Origin: Reichenbachiella versicolor
GTDB taxonomy: Bacteria > Bacteroidota > Bacteroidia > Cytophagales > Cyclobacteriaceae
Reading direction: 5' to 3'
Assembly: GCF_003171675.1 (NCBI RefSeq)
Contig: NZ_QFZQ01000006.1
Span: forward strand, 186,001 to 250,000
Length of the DNA: 64,000 bases
The translations under genes were made by a program, and so were the position numbers. Positions 9,015-17,768 of the stretch are shown piece by piece; position 1 is the first letter of the stretch; each line of letters starts with the position of its first letter. The notes under the pieces were generated by a model. The model saw only the letters and a program-made list of their open reading frames with translations, was not told where the DNA came from and did no database searches.

Positions 9015-9494
9015 CTACTTCGCATTGGGATACAAAATTTGCTCAGAATTGCTCCCGTTCATTACTCCCAGATCCATGATCTTAATAGTCCCATCATCTA
9101 GTTTCATTTCACCAGATTTCAAATCAAAAGTAAGCGTCTCATTTAAATAAGCCTCACACTGATCACCATTGGCATAATGAATCAATATCACATTAAACTG
9201 AGGCGGATAGATCATAGTGATCACTTCTGGCCATAGCAACTCAAAGCTATGAGGCTCACATCCTCCTCCATACCCTACCTCCACTAATAAATCCGTACCT
9301 TCGATTCGAGCATCCATCATTTGAAAAGAATCAGAAACTTTTTCCCCATTACTTATCTTGGTCGCTACATCTCCATATAAAGACTGCCCTATTGCAGTAG
9401 ACCGATCATCCTGATCCGTCTGTGAGGTAGAATCATCACATTGACTCATTGCTGCCGCCAATACCACTGCAAATACTATTTGTAAGAAATTCAT
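9015..9494 (-). CDS. Small exported protein of unknown function
   Basis: I do not recognise this protein. The likely start is the ATG at 9494, giving 159 residues that begin MNFLQIVFAVVLAAAMSQC, a good signal peptide. An in-frame ATG at 9518 would add eight residues before the signal. The cysteine after MSQ could be a lipobox, but Gln at -1 is unusual, so lipidation is uncertain. The mature part starts with Asp, Ser and Thr, contains the segment GYGGGCEPHSFELLWPEV, which looks conserved, and a second cysteine in DQCEAYLNE. The gene probably shares a transcript with the MOSC gene 15 bases downstream. Confidence 0.65.
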   Translation of the reverse strand: MNFLQIVFAVVLAAAMSQCDDSTSQTDQDDRSTAIGQSLYGDVATKISNGEKVSDSFQMMDARIEGTDLLVEVGYGGGCEPHSFELLWPEVITMIYPPQFNVILIHYANGDQCEAYLNETLTFDLKSGEMKLDDGTIKIMDLGVMNGSNSEQILYPNAK

Positions 9495-9620
9495 ACACTT
9501 AGAAATTATCAACATCATAAAGATCGCTCAATCAAACATAGTATTCAAGCTATGAATCTATACAAGGATTAAATACTCACACCCATCCACAACAACCTCC
9601 ATGAATAGTCCTAAAAAACA

Positions 9621-9893
9621 ACACTTACAACACCCTAAAGCATACTTTAATCTCCCGAGACCACACTTCAGATTCCCCAAAGCATACTTCAAATTCCCGA
9701 GACCATACTCCAGATTTCTCAAAGCACCATTCATCTTCCCATTAGCGCACTTTCAATTCCCAAATCCATACTTCATTTGCCTATTAGCTCACTTCCTATT
9801 CCCGAAATGATACTTTATCATCCTATGAGCATAATACACATCACTAATAGCATACTATCAGTATCCAAGGGCATACTTTAAAAATCAATGCTT
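9621..9893. repeat. Thirteen-unit, 21-bp tandem repeat array
   Basis: Thirteen consecutive units of exactly 21 bp run head to tail from 9621 to 9893. The consensus is roughly ATACTTCAAATTCCC followed by six variable bases, usually ending GC or CC. The first units alternate between a CGAGACC ending and a CAAAGC ending, giving a 42-bp super-period. Units decay toward the right. Because 21 is a multiple of three, the array is open as a 69-codon frame from 9601 with a seven-residue periodicity, but that frame has no sign of being a protein gene. The array lies between a small exported-protein gene and a chemoreceptor gene. Confidence 0.85.
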
Positions 9894-9943
9894 ATAATCA
9901 AAGAGGAAAATCAATTCAGAAACTATGCATTAGTCAACACAGA

Positions 9944-12499
9944 TCATACAGCCTCAAACTCTTCCCCGTCCTTAGATTTCTTATTCTTAGTCCAATCCTC
10001 TTCATTCTTTATCTTGTGATTGATATCTTTTTCAATATCAGCCACGATATCCAAGGAGGTCTTAGCAATAGTTTTCGATGGTGCTTCTAAACCCTTTGCC
10101 CTTTCACTCAATGATGGATTAGCTTTTATTTCTATAGTCGGACCTTGTTGTGAGGGTAGCTTAAACGAAGCTACTTTATTATTGAGACCTTTAGCCACTG
10201 ACGATAATTCATTAGTTCGGTCATCGAATATTTTCATACTAGAGCTCATCTGAGAAGCTGAAGCAGCTACTTCTTCAGTACCAGCAGCAGTCTGCTGAGC
10301 TACCACTACGATACTTTCAATATTATTAACAATCTCTTTGATCTCATTTTTTTGATCTTTAGTATTAGCCAAAATATCTTCAGACATACTCAAGGTATCT
10401 CTAGAAGCCATCTGCATCTCTTCAAACACCTTTCTAGCATTTCCCGAAGTCTTAGTTCCTTCCACTACATTATCGTTCATTTCCTGTATAGCTGCCGCGG
10501 CCAGAATAGTATTCTTTTGCACTGAATCGATCAGTAACTCTATATCCCGAACAGAACTTCTAGAATCATCAGCTAATTTCCGAATTTCTTCAGCCACTAC
10601 CGCAAACCCTCTTCCTGCATCACCAGCCTGAGCAGCTTCAATAGATGCATTTAGAGCTAAAAGGTTAGTCTGAGAAGCAATATCCTTAATCAGTCCTAGG
10701 ACTTTTGCAATTTCACCAGATTGCTTTTTCAACTTACCAATTGCCTCTGAAGTATTTTCAGAAATCACACTCATTCTGTCAAGTGTCTTTGCTACCTCAT
10801 TAGACATTTGTGCGCCTAGTTCAGAGTTTTCCACCCCCTCAATAGCCGAATCATGAATACTTCTTGATTTCTCGATCATGCCTTCATAAGAATTCAAAAT
10901 ACTTGAAACTAAATTTGAAGACTCATCTACCTTATTCACCTGCCTCATGGCTCCAGTACTTATCTCTGAGATTGCAGCAGAGATTTCTTTCATGCTAGAG
11001 TTTATTTCTTGACTGCCCTCAGTCATTTCCTCAGATGAACTATCGACAACATTGGAAGTATCTGATATGCTATGAATCAACTCTCCTAAATCGTGTAGAG
11101 ATTTATTCAGTTTGTCTTTTATTGCCTTGATATCTCCACTTGCATTCGACTCGTAGCGAACGGTCAAATCCCCTTCCGCAAGGCCATTAGCGATTTTTTC
11201 TATGGAGGAAAGAGGTTGTGCCAACGTCATGATTAGATTATTGATTCCAACGGACAACTTCTCCCATGCTCCTTGTTTGCCATCAGTATCAATTCTTGCT
11301 TTCAAACTGCCCTGAACATCTACCTCTTTGACAGTCATCTTGATTTCCTCAAGTACAGATTCGAGGTTATTCTTCATGGACAATAAACTATGCCCCAACA
11401 CATCCTTTTCACTCAAGAGATTCAGTTCCATATCAAAACTTCCCGAACCTACTGCCTCTGCAAATGCAGTCTTTTCTTTTAAACCCTGAGTCAAAGTATT
11501 TAAAGCAAGGTGAGCACGTCCCAATTCATCCTTTGAGTTTACTTTTTCCTCATTAGGAATCTCTCCCTTTGCTAGCATTACCGCACTATGATTAATACGA
11601 TTAATATTTTGAGTAATCTTATACACATGCTGTGTCAAAATAAAAATCCCTGTAGCAATAAGGATAACAAAAAGCCCTACTAAGCCTAATAGATTTCTTT
11701 TGATCTCAGCACCGATAAATTGATTGTTTTTTGAAATAAAGTCATCCACATAGGGTGAAAAATCGTGAATTGCGTTTCTCAACTCTCCATGCAGACCATC
11801 GTTTTCGTTCAGTCCAATCTCTTTTTGCAACCCAACGACTTTCATAAAGTCTTTTTCGTAATTGGCTATCAAAGCCAAAATCTCATTTCTCTGTGCCGGA
11901 TAGTACCTCCCCACTTTATTGATATGTTCTTCAAAGTCTTTTACTCCAACACTAAACTTGTCAACATACTTTAAATCACTCCTCAAAAAGAAGTCTTTCT
12001 CATGACGACGCAGCATTAGCATATAAGCCTTGTCGTACTTCATATCCATACCTTCCACATTATGAATAGCAGATCTCAACTGACCAATCAATCCATAATC
12101 CTTGAAACCTTTAGCCCTTATCAGCTTGGCCAAATCATTGAATATAGTGATGTAGTTGTTCAGCAGTAGTTTCATACTATCTGCCTTGACCTCTGAAATA
12201 GTATGATGTTCACTTATACCATCTATCTTCAGAACAATATCTTTGGATAATTGATTAATAGAAGCCAGATAGGCACTTTCTCCAGTTTCAAGATACACTG
12301 GATTCTTTCCTTCTCGGACCAGAAAGTCCTTTTCGTATTTTCTTAGCTCAAGTGTTTCAGATTTAATCACATGCAGTACTTCTTTCATAGCATGTAAATC
12401 CAAAATACTCTGGATCGTAAAATACGTCCAAATACCAAAAATCAATGTAAGAGCATACGGAATCAAAAACTTCCCCGTCAACCCTCTAAACAAATCCAT
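9944..12499 (-). CDS. Methyl-accepting chemotaxis protein with HBM-like sensor
   Basis: This 851-residue chemoreceptor has a transmembrane helix at about 11-29, a long all-helical periplasmic domain to about 268, and a second membrane helix at 269-289. The sensor has paired KYEKDFLVR and [10 protein letters not shown] motifs like those of helical bimodular (HBM) domains, which bind small organic acids in known cases. Three HAMP-like segments follow (about 290-345, 350-395 and 425-480). The signalling tip [19 protein letters not shown] sits near 611-629, followed by [16 protein letters not shown]. The C-terminal tail is long and charged, without the pentapeptide that tethers CheR in some bacteria. 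It should signal through CheA/CheW, neither of which is in this window. It is a single gene. Confidence 0.95.
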   Translation of the reverse strand: MDLFRGLTGKFLIPYALTLIFGIWTYFTIQSILDLHAMKEVLHVIKSETLELRKYEKDFLVREGKNPVYLETGESAYLASINQLSKDIVLKIDGISEHHTISEVKADSMKLLLNNYITIFNDLAKLIRAKGFKDYGLIGQLRSAIHNVEGMDMKYDKAYMLMLRRHEKDFFLRSDLKYVDKFSVGVKDFEEHINKVGRYYPAQRNEILALIANYEKDFMKVVGLQKEIGLNENDGLHGELRNAIHDFSPYVDDFISKNNQFIGAEIKRNLLGLVGLFVILIATGIFILTQHVYKITQNINRINHSAVMLAKGEIPNEEKVNSKDELGRAHLALNTLTQGLKEKTAFAEAVGSGSFDMELNLLSEKDVLGHSLLSMKNNLESVLEEIKMTVKEVDVQGSLKARIDTDGKQGAWEKLSVGINNLIMTLAQPLSSIEKIANGLAEGDLTVRYESNASGDIKAIKDKLNKSLHDLGELIHSISDTSNVVDSSSEEMTEGSQEINSSMKEISAAISEISTGAMRQVNKVDESSNLVSSILNSYEGMIEKSRSIHDSAIEGVENSELGAQMSNEVAKTLDRMSVISENTSEAIGKLKKQSGEIAKVLGLIKDIASQTNLLALNASIEAAQAGDAGRGFAVVAEEIRKLADDSRSSVRDIELLIDSVQKNTILAAAAIQEMNDNVVEGTKTSGNARKVFEEMQMASRDTLSMSEDILANTKDQKNEIKEIVNNIESIVVVAQQTAAGTEEVAASASQMSSSMKIFDDRTNELSSVAKGLNNKVASFKLPSQQGPTIEIKANPSLSERAKGLEAPSKTIAKTSLDIVADIEKDINHKIKNEEDWTKNKKSKDGEEFEAV

Positions 12500-12794
12500 A
12501 AGCTAGTTATTATTAACTCAATAATATAGCACAAAACTAACATCGTATTAATACTATAGAGTTATGCAATTGTTAAGCATAGAAATATTATTTGCTTTAA
12601 AAAGGTTATTTTTTATCATTGACAAAAAAATCTTAGATTAGTAACATATTATAACCTCTCAAAAATGATTAACCGATCCAAACCCTTTACTAGAAACAGT
12701 AAATTGGTACCTTTTCAATCAAGAACTATATCTAATTTCTTATGTGTACTTACACATGGGGATTTTTTATACTAACTAAAATCAATTTCAAATT

Positions 12795-14759
12795 ATGAAA
12801 CAAATACACAGACTTACCTCTCTGGTCATACTACTTGTTATGACGCTAAATGTCTCTGCCCAGCAAAAAGTATGGGAAAGAGATATGACAGATTTCGCCT
12901 ATCAAGTAGGCTGGATGGAACAAACCAATGATGGAACTATAATCGCTGCCGGAGCAAAAGGCCTCTTTGCCATGGACAATAAAACCGGTGCTATCAAATG
13001 GGGCAATGAAACATTGAAAGGAGTTCCAAAACAATCATTTCAAAACATCGCTTCTTTACCGATTTTCCTTGTTGACGCGCCACTGAAAGGAATAGAAGAA
13101 TCTCTTTCAGGAGGTGTTGAAGCAATGAAATCAACTGCAATAGATTTACTGGCATCTGGCGCAAGAAGTGTTATCATCAATTCTGCGACTGGTAGAATCG
13201 TGTATGATACTCAGGAAACAGGCTATAGAATTAAAAACTATAGATTCCTTGAAGATAAGCTTTGCCTTCTTTTTGAAATGACTTATGAAGGCGATGCCTA
13301 TATCATGAAGTTTGACTTGAAAACAAGATCGGAAGCATGGAAGACTAAAATCGGCGGTACGGCTAAAGGTGGTTTAGGCAAAGCTCTAAACACATTAAAG
13401 GCTGGAGGGTATATCAAAAACGACATCATGTTTACTAAAAGTGGAAACATGGTTTTTTGGGCAACAAATCTACTTCCATCGGAAGAAGGTGGTAAGAATG
13501 ACCACATCGTAGCACTAAACTTCGAAACTGGAGAAAAAGCATGGATTACTAACCCTACAAAATGGATTGCTAATTTAGTTTACTCTCCTTTGAACAATCA
13601 ACTTTACATGGGTCGAGCCTTAAGTAAAAAGTTGGTTGTTTATGATCCAGAGACGGGGAAAGATATCACTCCTGACAAGCTAAAGTTAAGAGGACAACTG
13701 ATCGATGTTATTCCTGACATTGAAGGAAGAGACAACTTAGTGCTTGTTGAGACTGAAGGATTCAACCTAATAGATCCTAAATCTAACACCTTTAAGTGGA
13801 AAAAAAGTTTCAAGATCCCTGGCATGACAGAAGTTGTTCCAGATCCTAAAGGGTACATAGCTAACGGACCGACCAAAAAAGGTTCTGAAATTTCATTAGT
13901 TGATACTGATGGAAAATCTATTTGGGATAGTAAAGTAAAAGGACTTAGCTACTACGTTACTCCTTCTCCAAAAGGAGTTCTTTACATCACTAACGAAAGG
14001 TCAAACATCCTTGATTACGCAAAAGGTAAGGATTATTGGAAAAAGGATGTGAAATTTAGAGCTATTCCAGCAGTAGCATATGATGATAAAGAAGACGTAG
14101 TTATGCTTTTTGAGAATAAAAAAGGCTACAAATTTGATCTTAAGTCAGGAGATATCGAGCAATTCGCCGAAGATGTAATTTTAGAAGATGTAAACAAAAA
14201 AACACCTTTGGAAGCAGAAGCTATCGATGCGGGTTACTTTATCTATGATGATCAGCACGTGTCTTTGGTAGATAGAGATGGCAAGTTGATTTACACTAGC
14301 TATTACAAGCCTCTTAAGAGTTTAAATTATCTAGCTCTTGCTTCAAGTGTTGCGAAAACTATGGGATATGACATCGATCTTGAAGGAGCAATGGAAAATC
14401 TAAATAAATTGAAAGCTATCTCAGCTGGAGCAAAAGCACCTATGGATAAACAAGGTAGTGCTGCTAAAGTAACGAAACAATACGGCGGATCAGTAGAAGT
14501 AGATGGCAAAACTGCAGTTGCGTTAGATATCTCGGTAAGCCGATTCTTCAATTCTCAGCAAACTAAGGAAAGTGCTTTTTTAACTTCTAAAGATGACCAA
14601 GGTAAAAAGAGTATTTTCATGATTGACAAAGCTTCTGGAAAGGAAATAGGAACTATCGAATTGATAGAAAAAGAACCTGATTACGTGATTGATGAAGTTG
14701 ACAACCTTGTATTTGTTTGTGAAAAGCAGAAAACAATTAAAGCATATAAAATGAAATAA
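12795..14759 (+). CDS. Exported PQQ-like beta-propeller protein
   Basis: This 654-residue protein has a Sec signal peptide ending NVSAQQ. The mature region is a series of blades recognisable by GLFAMDNKTGAIKWG, ALNFETGEKAWI and YDPETGKDI, typical of PQQ-like or outer-membrane-assembly propellers that bind no PQQ themselves. There is no lipobox cysteine. The middle and end are acidic/lysine-rich with further short blade motifs such as SLVDRDGKLIY and FMIDKASGKEIGTIEL. It is a single gene closed by a strong terminator. A scaffold or binding role in the periplasm is the most that can be inferred. Confidence 0.75.
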   Translation: MKQIHRLTSLVILLVMTLNVSAQQKVWERDMTDFAYQVGWMEQTNDGTIIAAGAKGLFAMDNKTGAIKWGNETLKGVPKQSFQNIASLPIFLVDAPLKGIEESLSGGVEAMKSTAIDLLASGARSVIINSATGRIVYDTQETGYRIKNYRFLEDKLCLLFEMTYEGDAYIMKFDLKTRSEAWKTKIGGTAKGGLGKALNTLKAGGYIKNDIMFTKSGNMVFWATNLLPSEEGGKNDHIVALNFETGEKAWITNPTKWIANLVYSPLNNQLYMGRALSKKLVVYDPETGKDITPDKLKLRGQLIDVIPDIEGRDNLVLVETEGFNLIDPKSNTFKWKKSFKIPGMTEVVPDPKGYIANGPTKKGSEISLVDTDGKSIWDSKVKGLSYYVTPSPKGVLYITNERSNILDYAKGKDYWKKDVKFRAIPAVAYDDKEDVVMLFENKKGYKFDLKSGDIEQFAEDVILEDVNKKTPLEAEAIDAGYFIYDDQHVSLVDRDGKLIYTSYYKPLKSLNYLALASSVAKTMGYDIDLEGAMENLNKLKAISAGAKAPMDKQGSAAKVTKQYGGSVEVDGKTAVALDISVSRFFNSQQTKESAFLTSKDDQGKKSIFMIDKASGKEIGTIELIEKEPDYVIDEVDNLVFVCEKQKTIKAYKMK

Positions 14760-14781
14760 ACTCATTTTGATAAAATATATT

Positions 14782-14808
14782 AAAGCAGCTCTAATGGGCT
14801 GCTTTTTT
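14782..14808 (+). terminator. Intrinsic terminator after the beta-propeller gene
   Basis: An eight-base-pair stem, AAAGCAGC with GCTGCTTT, has an eight-base loop and runs directly into six T residues. It begins 22 bases after the stop codon on the plus strand. Confidence 0.85.
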
Positions 14809-14871
14809 CTTTTCAAAGAAAACCTCGAGCATACACTCGAGGCTATTCTCAACTAACCTAAACCATATATC

Positions 14872-15420
14872 TTAAGCTGAAGCCTCCTCCAATTCAGGAG
14901 CAGCAGGAAAATCTACAGGCACCTGAGTCGCACCATGTAAAAAGTTGCTTACCGTCTTTTCGCCTATTAATACAATCGTATCAACCAAATTCGCTTTGCT
15001 ATAACCTGCAGATAAGAAGCTATCCACCACATCAGCATCAGGTTTACTTCTATTGATTACTGCATTTTTCACAAACTTTGCTAGAGCATCAATTTTCGTA
15101 TCGAAACTAACTTCTCCACTTCTAATTTCTAAAATCTCCTCGTCAGAGAATCCATTCATCTTACCAACAGCTGTATGAGCTGCTAAACAGTAAGCACAAG
15201 CATTTACTTCACTGACAACTAGATTTACAACCTCTTTTTCTTTGTTAGTAAGAGTAGTCTTTCTGCTTGCAAACCCTAGATAGTCACCCAAAGCAGTTTC
15301 AGAGTGAGCGTATGATGCATATAAATTAGGAACGAATCCTAGTTGATTTTTCAAATTATCGAAGATCGCTTGATTTGCTGGTGATACTTCGTCTCTTGTA
15401 GGTACATTAAAAGTTGCCAT
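14872..15420 (-). CDS. AhpD-like / carboxymuconolactone decarboxylase-family protein
   Basis: This 182-residue helical protein carries the redox signature CAYCLAAHT (Cys75, Cys78, His82) with Glu71 four residues before the first cysteine, the proton-relay arrangement of AhpD alkylhydroperoxidases. The N-terminal LGFVPNLYASYAHSE segment is typical of the peroxidase-related subfamily. It should reduce organic peroxides or serve as a thiol-dependent antioxidant. An AraC-type regulator gene lies about 100 bases upstream on the same strand, a common pairing in Bacteroidota, so induction by that regulator is likely. The family call is firm; the physiological reductant is unknown. Confidence 0.92.
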   Translation of the reverse strand: MATFNVPTRDEVSPANQAIFDNLKNQLGFVPNLYASYAHSETALGDYLGFASRKTTLTNKEKEVVNLVVSEVNACAYCLAAHTAVGKMNGFSDEEILEIRSGEVSFDTKIDALAKFVKNAVINRSKPDADVVDSFLSAGYSKANLVDTIVLIGEKTVSNFLHGATQVPVDFPAAPELEEASA

Positions 15421-15522
15421 ATTACTATCAGTTTTTGTTGTGTTTAAAAGTTTTATTTTCTGATAGTATTAACTCCAGTTGTCGTGCTAGGTAAGAGGAC
15501 ATTTTTCCCTAGGAGTTGGTGA

Positions 15523-16404
15523 TTATTCCTGAATTATAGATTTCCTATAATCTATTGGTGAACTTCCTGTAACCTTCTTAAACATCTTAGTGAAAGACGA
15601 AACATCTTCAAATCCTAAATCAAATGCGATTTCTTTCACAGTCATATTAGTCATGGTCAGCATCCGCTTACCTTCCAGTACGATCCTTTCATGAATTATC
15701 TTTAATGGAGTTTTCTGATTGTACAGTTTAAAAAGATTAGAAAGGGTCTTAGGAGACTTGAACAACAAATCTGCATATTCTGATACTTGCTTCAGTTCCT
15801 TGTAATTTTTATCCACTAACACATTAAACTTTCTGACAATATCTATTTGATCATTTTTCAATTCCCTAGTAATCAATTGCTCTTTTGCTAATCGTGTGCA
15901 TTTAATAATCAAACGCTTCAAAAGCATCTGCAACATTTCTCCTTGAATATTATCCTTCGTTTGAAACTCATCAATAAAGACATTTAGCAAAGTCTCAAGC
16001 TTTCCTTGTTCTGTCTCATCCAATGTTAAAATAGGAGTATCCTGAGTACCAAAGAAAATTATTCCATTGCACGACACTTCTTCATCATGGTCTTGAATAC
16101 AGTAAAACTCCCTATTGAATGAGAACACTAATAATTGAGAAGAATTATCTACCCATACATTCTGTAGAAAAGTACTAGTTGTTAATTGATTGGATTCTAG
16201 TTCTATTGGGACATTATCTACCGTGATGAGCTGCTTCTTACTACTCCTATTCCAATAAATATGAATGTAGTCGTTCTTAGGGATCTGATCATTTTCTGTA
16301 ATTAATGATATCTGATCTGTGAGCCTAAGACTAGACTCCATAGGACGCCCTTTGTATTCGTAAAACATAGTTTCTTTAACTGAAGAGTGCGAATGTAAGT
16401 TCAA
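15523..16404 (-). CDS. AraC-family transcriptional regulator
   Basis: This 293-residue protein has a C-terminal AraC helix-turn-helix pair: YADLLFKSPKTLSNLFKLYN, then VKEIAFDLGFEDVSSFTKMFKKVTGSSPIDYR. The N-terminal 180 residues form a divergent cupin-like sensor with no clear metal motif. It is encoded directly upstream of the AhpD-like gene on the same strand and presumably controls it. It is unrelated in its sensor part to the AraC protein at 4451. Confidence 0.9.
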   Translation of the reverse strand: MNLHSHSSVKETMFYEYKGRPMESSLRLTDQISLITENDQIPKNDYIHIYWNRSSKKQLITVDNVPIELESNQLTTSTFLQNVWVDNSSQLLVFSFNREFYCIQDHDEEVSCNGIIFFGTQDTPILTLDETEQGKLETLLNVFIDEFQTKDNIQGEMLQMLLKRLIIKCTRLAKEQLITRELKNDQIDIVRKFNVLVDKNYKELKQVSEYADLLFKSPKTLSNLFKLYNQKTPLKIIHERIVLEGKRMLTMTNMTVKEIAFDLGFEDVSSFTKMFKKVTGSSPIDYRKSIIQE

Positions 16405-16670
16405 TTCTTGTCTTAAAAGGCCAAGAGTTGAGTATTAAACATTGATATTCAAAGTTTAGCATTAGATATTCAATATTTCGGCCTACCTTCGCACTTAACC
16501 TAAAACTGGGTGCCCCTCTTTAGAAATACTTAATTCGTTTCTTAGTAGCTGTATCGATTTTTATGTTACAAAGACTGACTAAGTCAGAATCGAAGCTATT
16601 GAACCAAAATGAATCTCGTTTTTTTCCTTAGTATTTTGCCTTAGTCAATTGTTGATTTTTAACAATTAGT

Positions 16671-16858
16671 ATGGCTAAATCGAATAATAGCTTTAGGAAG
16701 AGACAAAAAGCAGAGAAAAAAGAGAGTAAAAAAAACTCAAAGAAAAATAGATAAAAAAGACCAAGAAACTAGCGGAAGCCTTGAAGACATGATAGCTTAC
16801 GTTAACGTAATTTGGCAACATAGTAGACGAACCAACTAAAGAACCAAAAGAGAATTAA
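16671..16858 (+). pseudogene. Frameshifted small basic protein gene preceding the cold-shock gene
   Basis: Pieces of one protein can be read in three successive frames. Frame 1 starts with ATG at 16671 (MAKSNNSFRKRQKAEKK) and stops after 27 codons. The next frame gives ETSGSLEDMIAYVN around 16765-16806. The third gives FGNIVDEPTKEPKEN, ending at 16858. Joined, they recall a small basic Bacteroidota protein, often encoded just before cspA-like genes, with a SLEDMIAYV-x-FGNI-x-D-P core. Two separate +1 shifts are needed, one in A-rich sequence and one near GTTAACGTAATTT. It could be a decayed gene, sequencing errors in homopolymers, or recoding. The family resemblance is from memory. Confidence 0.6.
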
Positions 16859-16870
16859 TATTTTAGAATT

Positions 16871-17062
16871 ATGAACACAGGAAAAGTAAAGTTTTTCAAC
16901 GACGAAAAAGGATTTGGATTCATTAAAAGAGATGACAACGGACAAGATATCTTTGTTCACGTGTCTGGTCTTGTTGATGAAGTAAGAGACAATGACAGCG
17001 TTGAATTCGAAATTGAACAAGGAAAAAAAGGCCCAAATGCTGTACGTGTACGCGTAGTATAA
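16871..17062 (+). CDS. Cold-shock domain protein
   Basis: This 63-residue CspA-type protein shows RNP1 KGFGFI and RNP2 DIFVHVSGL, with the starting strand [14 protein letters not shown]. It binds single-stranded RNA and DNA and prevents mRNA structure. A long AT-rich leader lies upstream, including the frameshifted small gene ending 12 bases before its start. A strong terminator follows. A paralogue lies at 57053. Confidence 0.97.
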   Translation: MNTGKVKFFNDEKGFGFIKRDDNGQDIFVHVSGLVDEVRDNDSVEFEIEQGKKGPNAVRVRVV

Positions 17063-17085
17063 GTACAGAATATAAGATTTATTCC

Positions 17086-17119
17086 AGCCCTGCTTTGGTT
17101 ATTCAAAGCAGGGCTTTTT
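17086..17119 (+). terminator. Intrinsic terminator after the cold-shock gene
   Basis: A perfect 12-bp stem (AGCCCTGCTTTG with its complement) has a six-base loop and a T5 tail, 23 bases after the stop codon. Confidence 0.92.
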
Positions 17120-17169
17120 ATTTCCCTTCAGTGACTATGATGTATACTTGAAGCCAGAGATCTAAGTCT

Positions 17170-17559
17170 TTAGCACCCTTTCACACAATACTGATAGTCT
17201 GAACTTAATTGTCCTTCTTCTAAAAACTGAAATTCTATTCGATTGACATCATACTTGTTTTCAACTAAACTCTTAATATTAGTTCCTAGTTGATTCAAGA
17301 TAGTTTTTGTTGGCGCAGTTTTACTATCTGCAGAATAGTAATTATAAACTTTGACGGTCAACTTAGTTCCGGACTTATCAATATCTGCCCATATCATCTC
17401 AGCATCTATATCTCCTAAAATATTAGATAAAGAAACTCTATCTGATCCAGTAAATCTTTGAGAGACTTCTACAAATTCACTTTTGAGAGTACTGGCCGAG
17501 GCTAATGATAAAACAATAACTAAAGCCAGAGCAGCTTGGGAAAGCTTACAGATTTTCAT
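17170..17559 (-). CDS. Small exported protein of unknown function
   Basis: I do not recognise this 129-residue protein. Its N-terminus is a Sec signal peptide, with a hydrophobic run AALALVIVLSLASAS, probably cleaved near SAS or later. The mature part is mixed alpha/beta with the segments GDIDAEMIWADIDKSGTKLTVKVYNYY and NKYDVNRIEFQFLEEG. It ends with two cysteines in QYCVKGC, which could form a disulfide. It is a single leftward gene. Confidence 0.65.
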   Translation of the reverse strand: MKICKLSQAALALVIVLSLASASTLKSEFVEVSQRFTGSDRVSLSNILGDIDAEMIWADIDKSGTKLTVKVYNYYSADSKTAPTKTILNQLGTNIKSLVENKYDVNRIEFQFLEEGQLSSDYQYCVKGC

Positions 17560-17668
17560 CTTTTACGATTTAGAATGTTTATGAAATTTTCAACTGGTGG
17601 TTTCTATTTCTCACATTCCACTATCAAAAGTAAGAATTTTATTCTAATCCTAAAAAACGAAAAAACCC

Positions 17669-17704
17669 GATAGTTCTCACAACCATTAGTAGTAGAGAAC
17701 TATC
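17669..17704 (-). terminator. Intrinsic terminator of the pnt operon
   Basis: A 10-bp stem (GATAGTTCTC with GAGAACTATC) has a 16-base loop. Read leftward it continues into GGGTTTTTTCGTTTTTT. It lies about 65 bases after the pntB stop. Confidence 0.85.
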
Positions 17705-17768
17705 AGATTTCTATTCCTGATCAACAATACCTTTTGACCTTTGGATGTTACTCGAAAGCAACTAGACA

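Noticed and set aside
9601-9810. Rightward 69-codon frame across the 21-bp array
   Set aside because: The frame exists because the repeat length is divisible by three. Composition is low-complexity (Pro, Phe, Arg, Lys) and follows the DNA repeat.
9601-9900. Possible CRISPR array
   Set aside because: Units are contiguous with no unique spacers, and no cas genes are present.
12665-12775. 36-codon frame upstream of the beta-propeller gene
   Set aside because: No ribosome-binding or family evidence; probably part of the untranslated leader.
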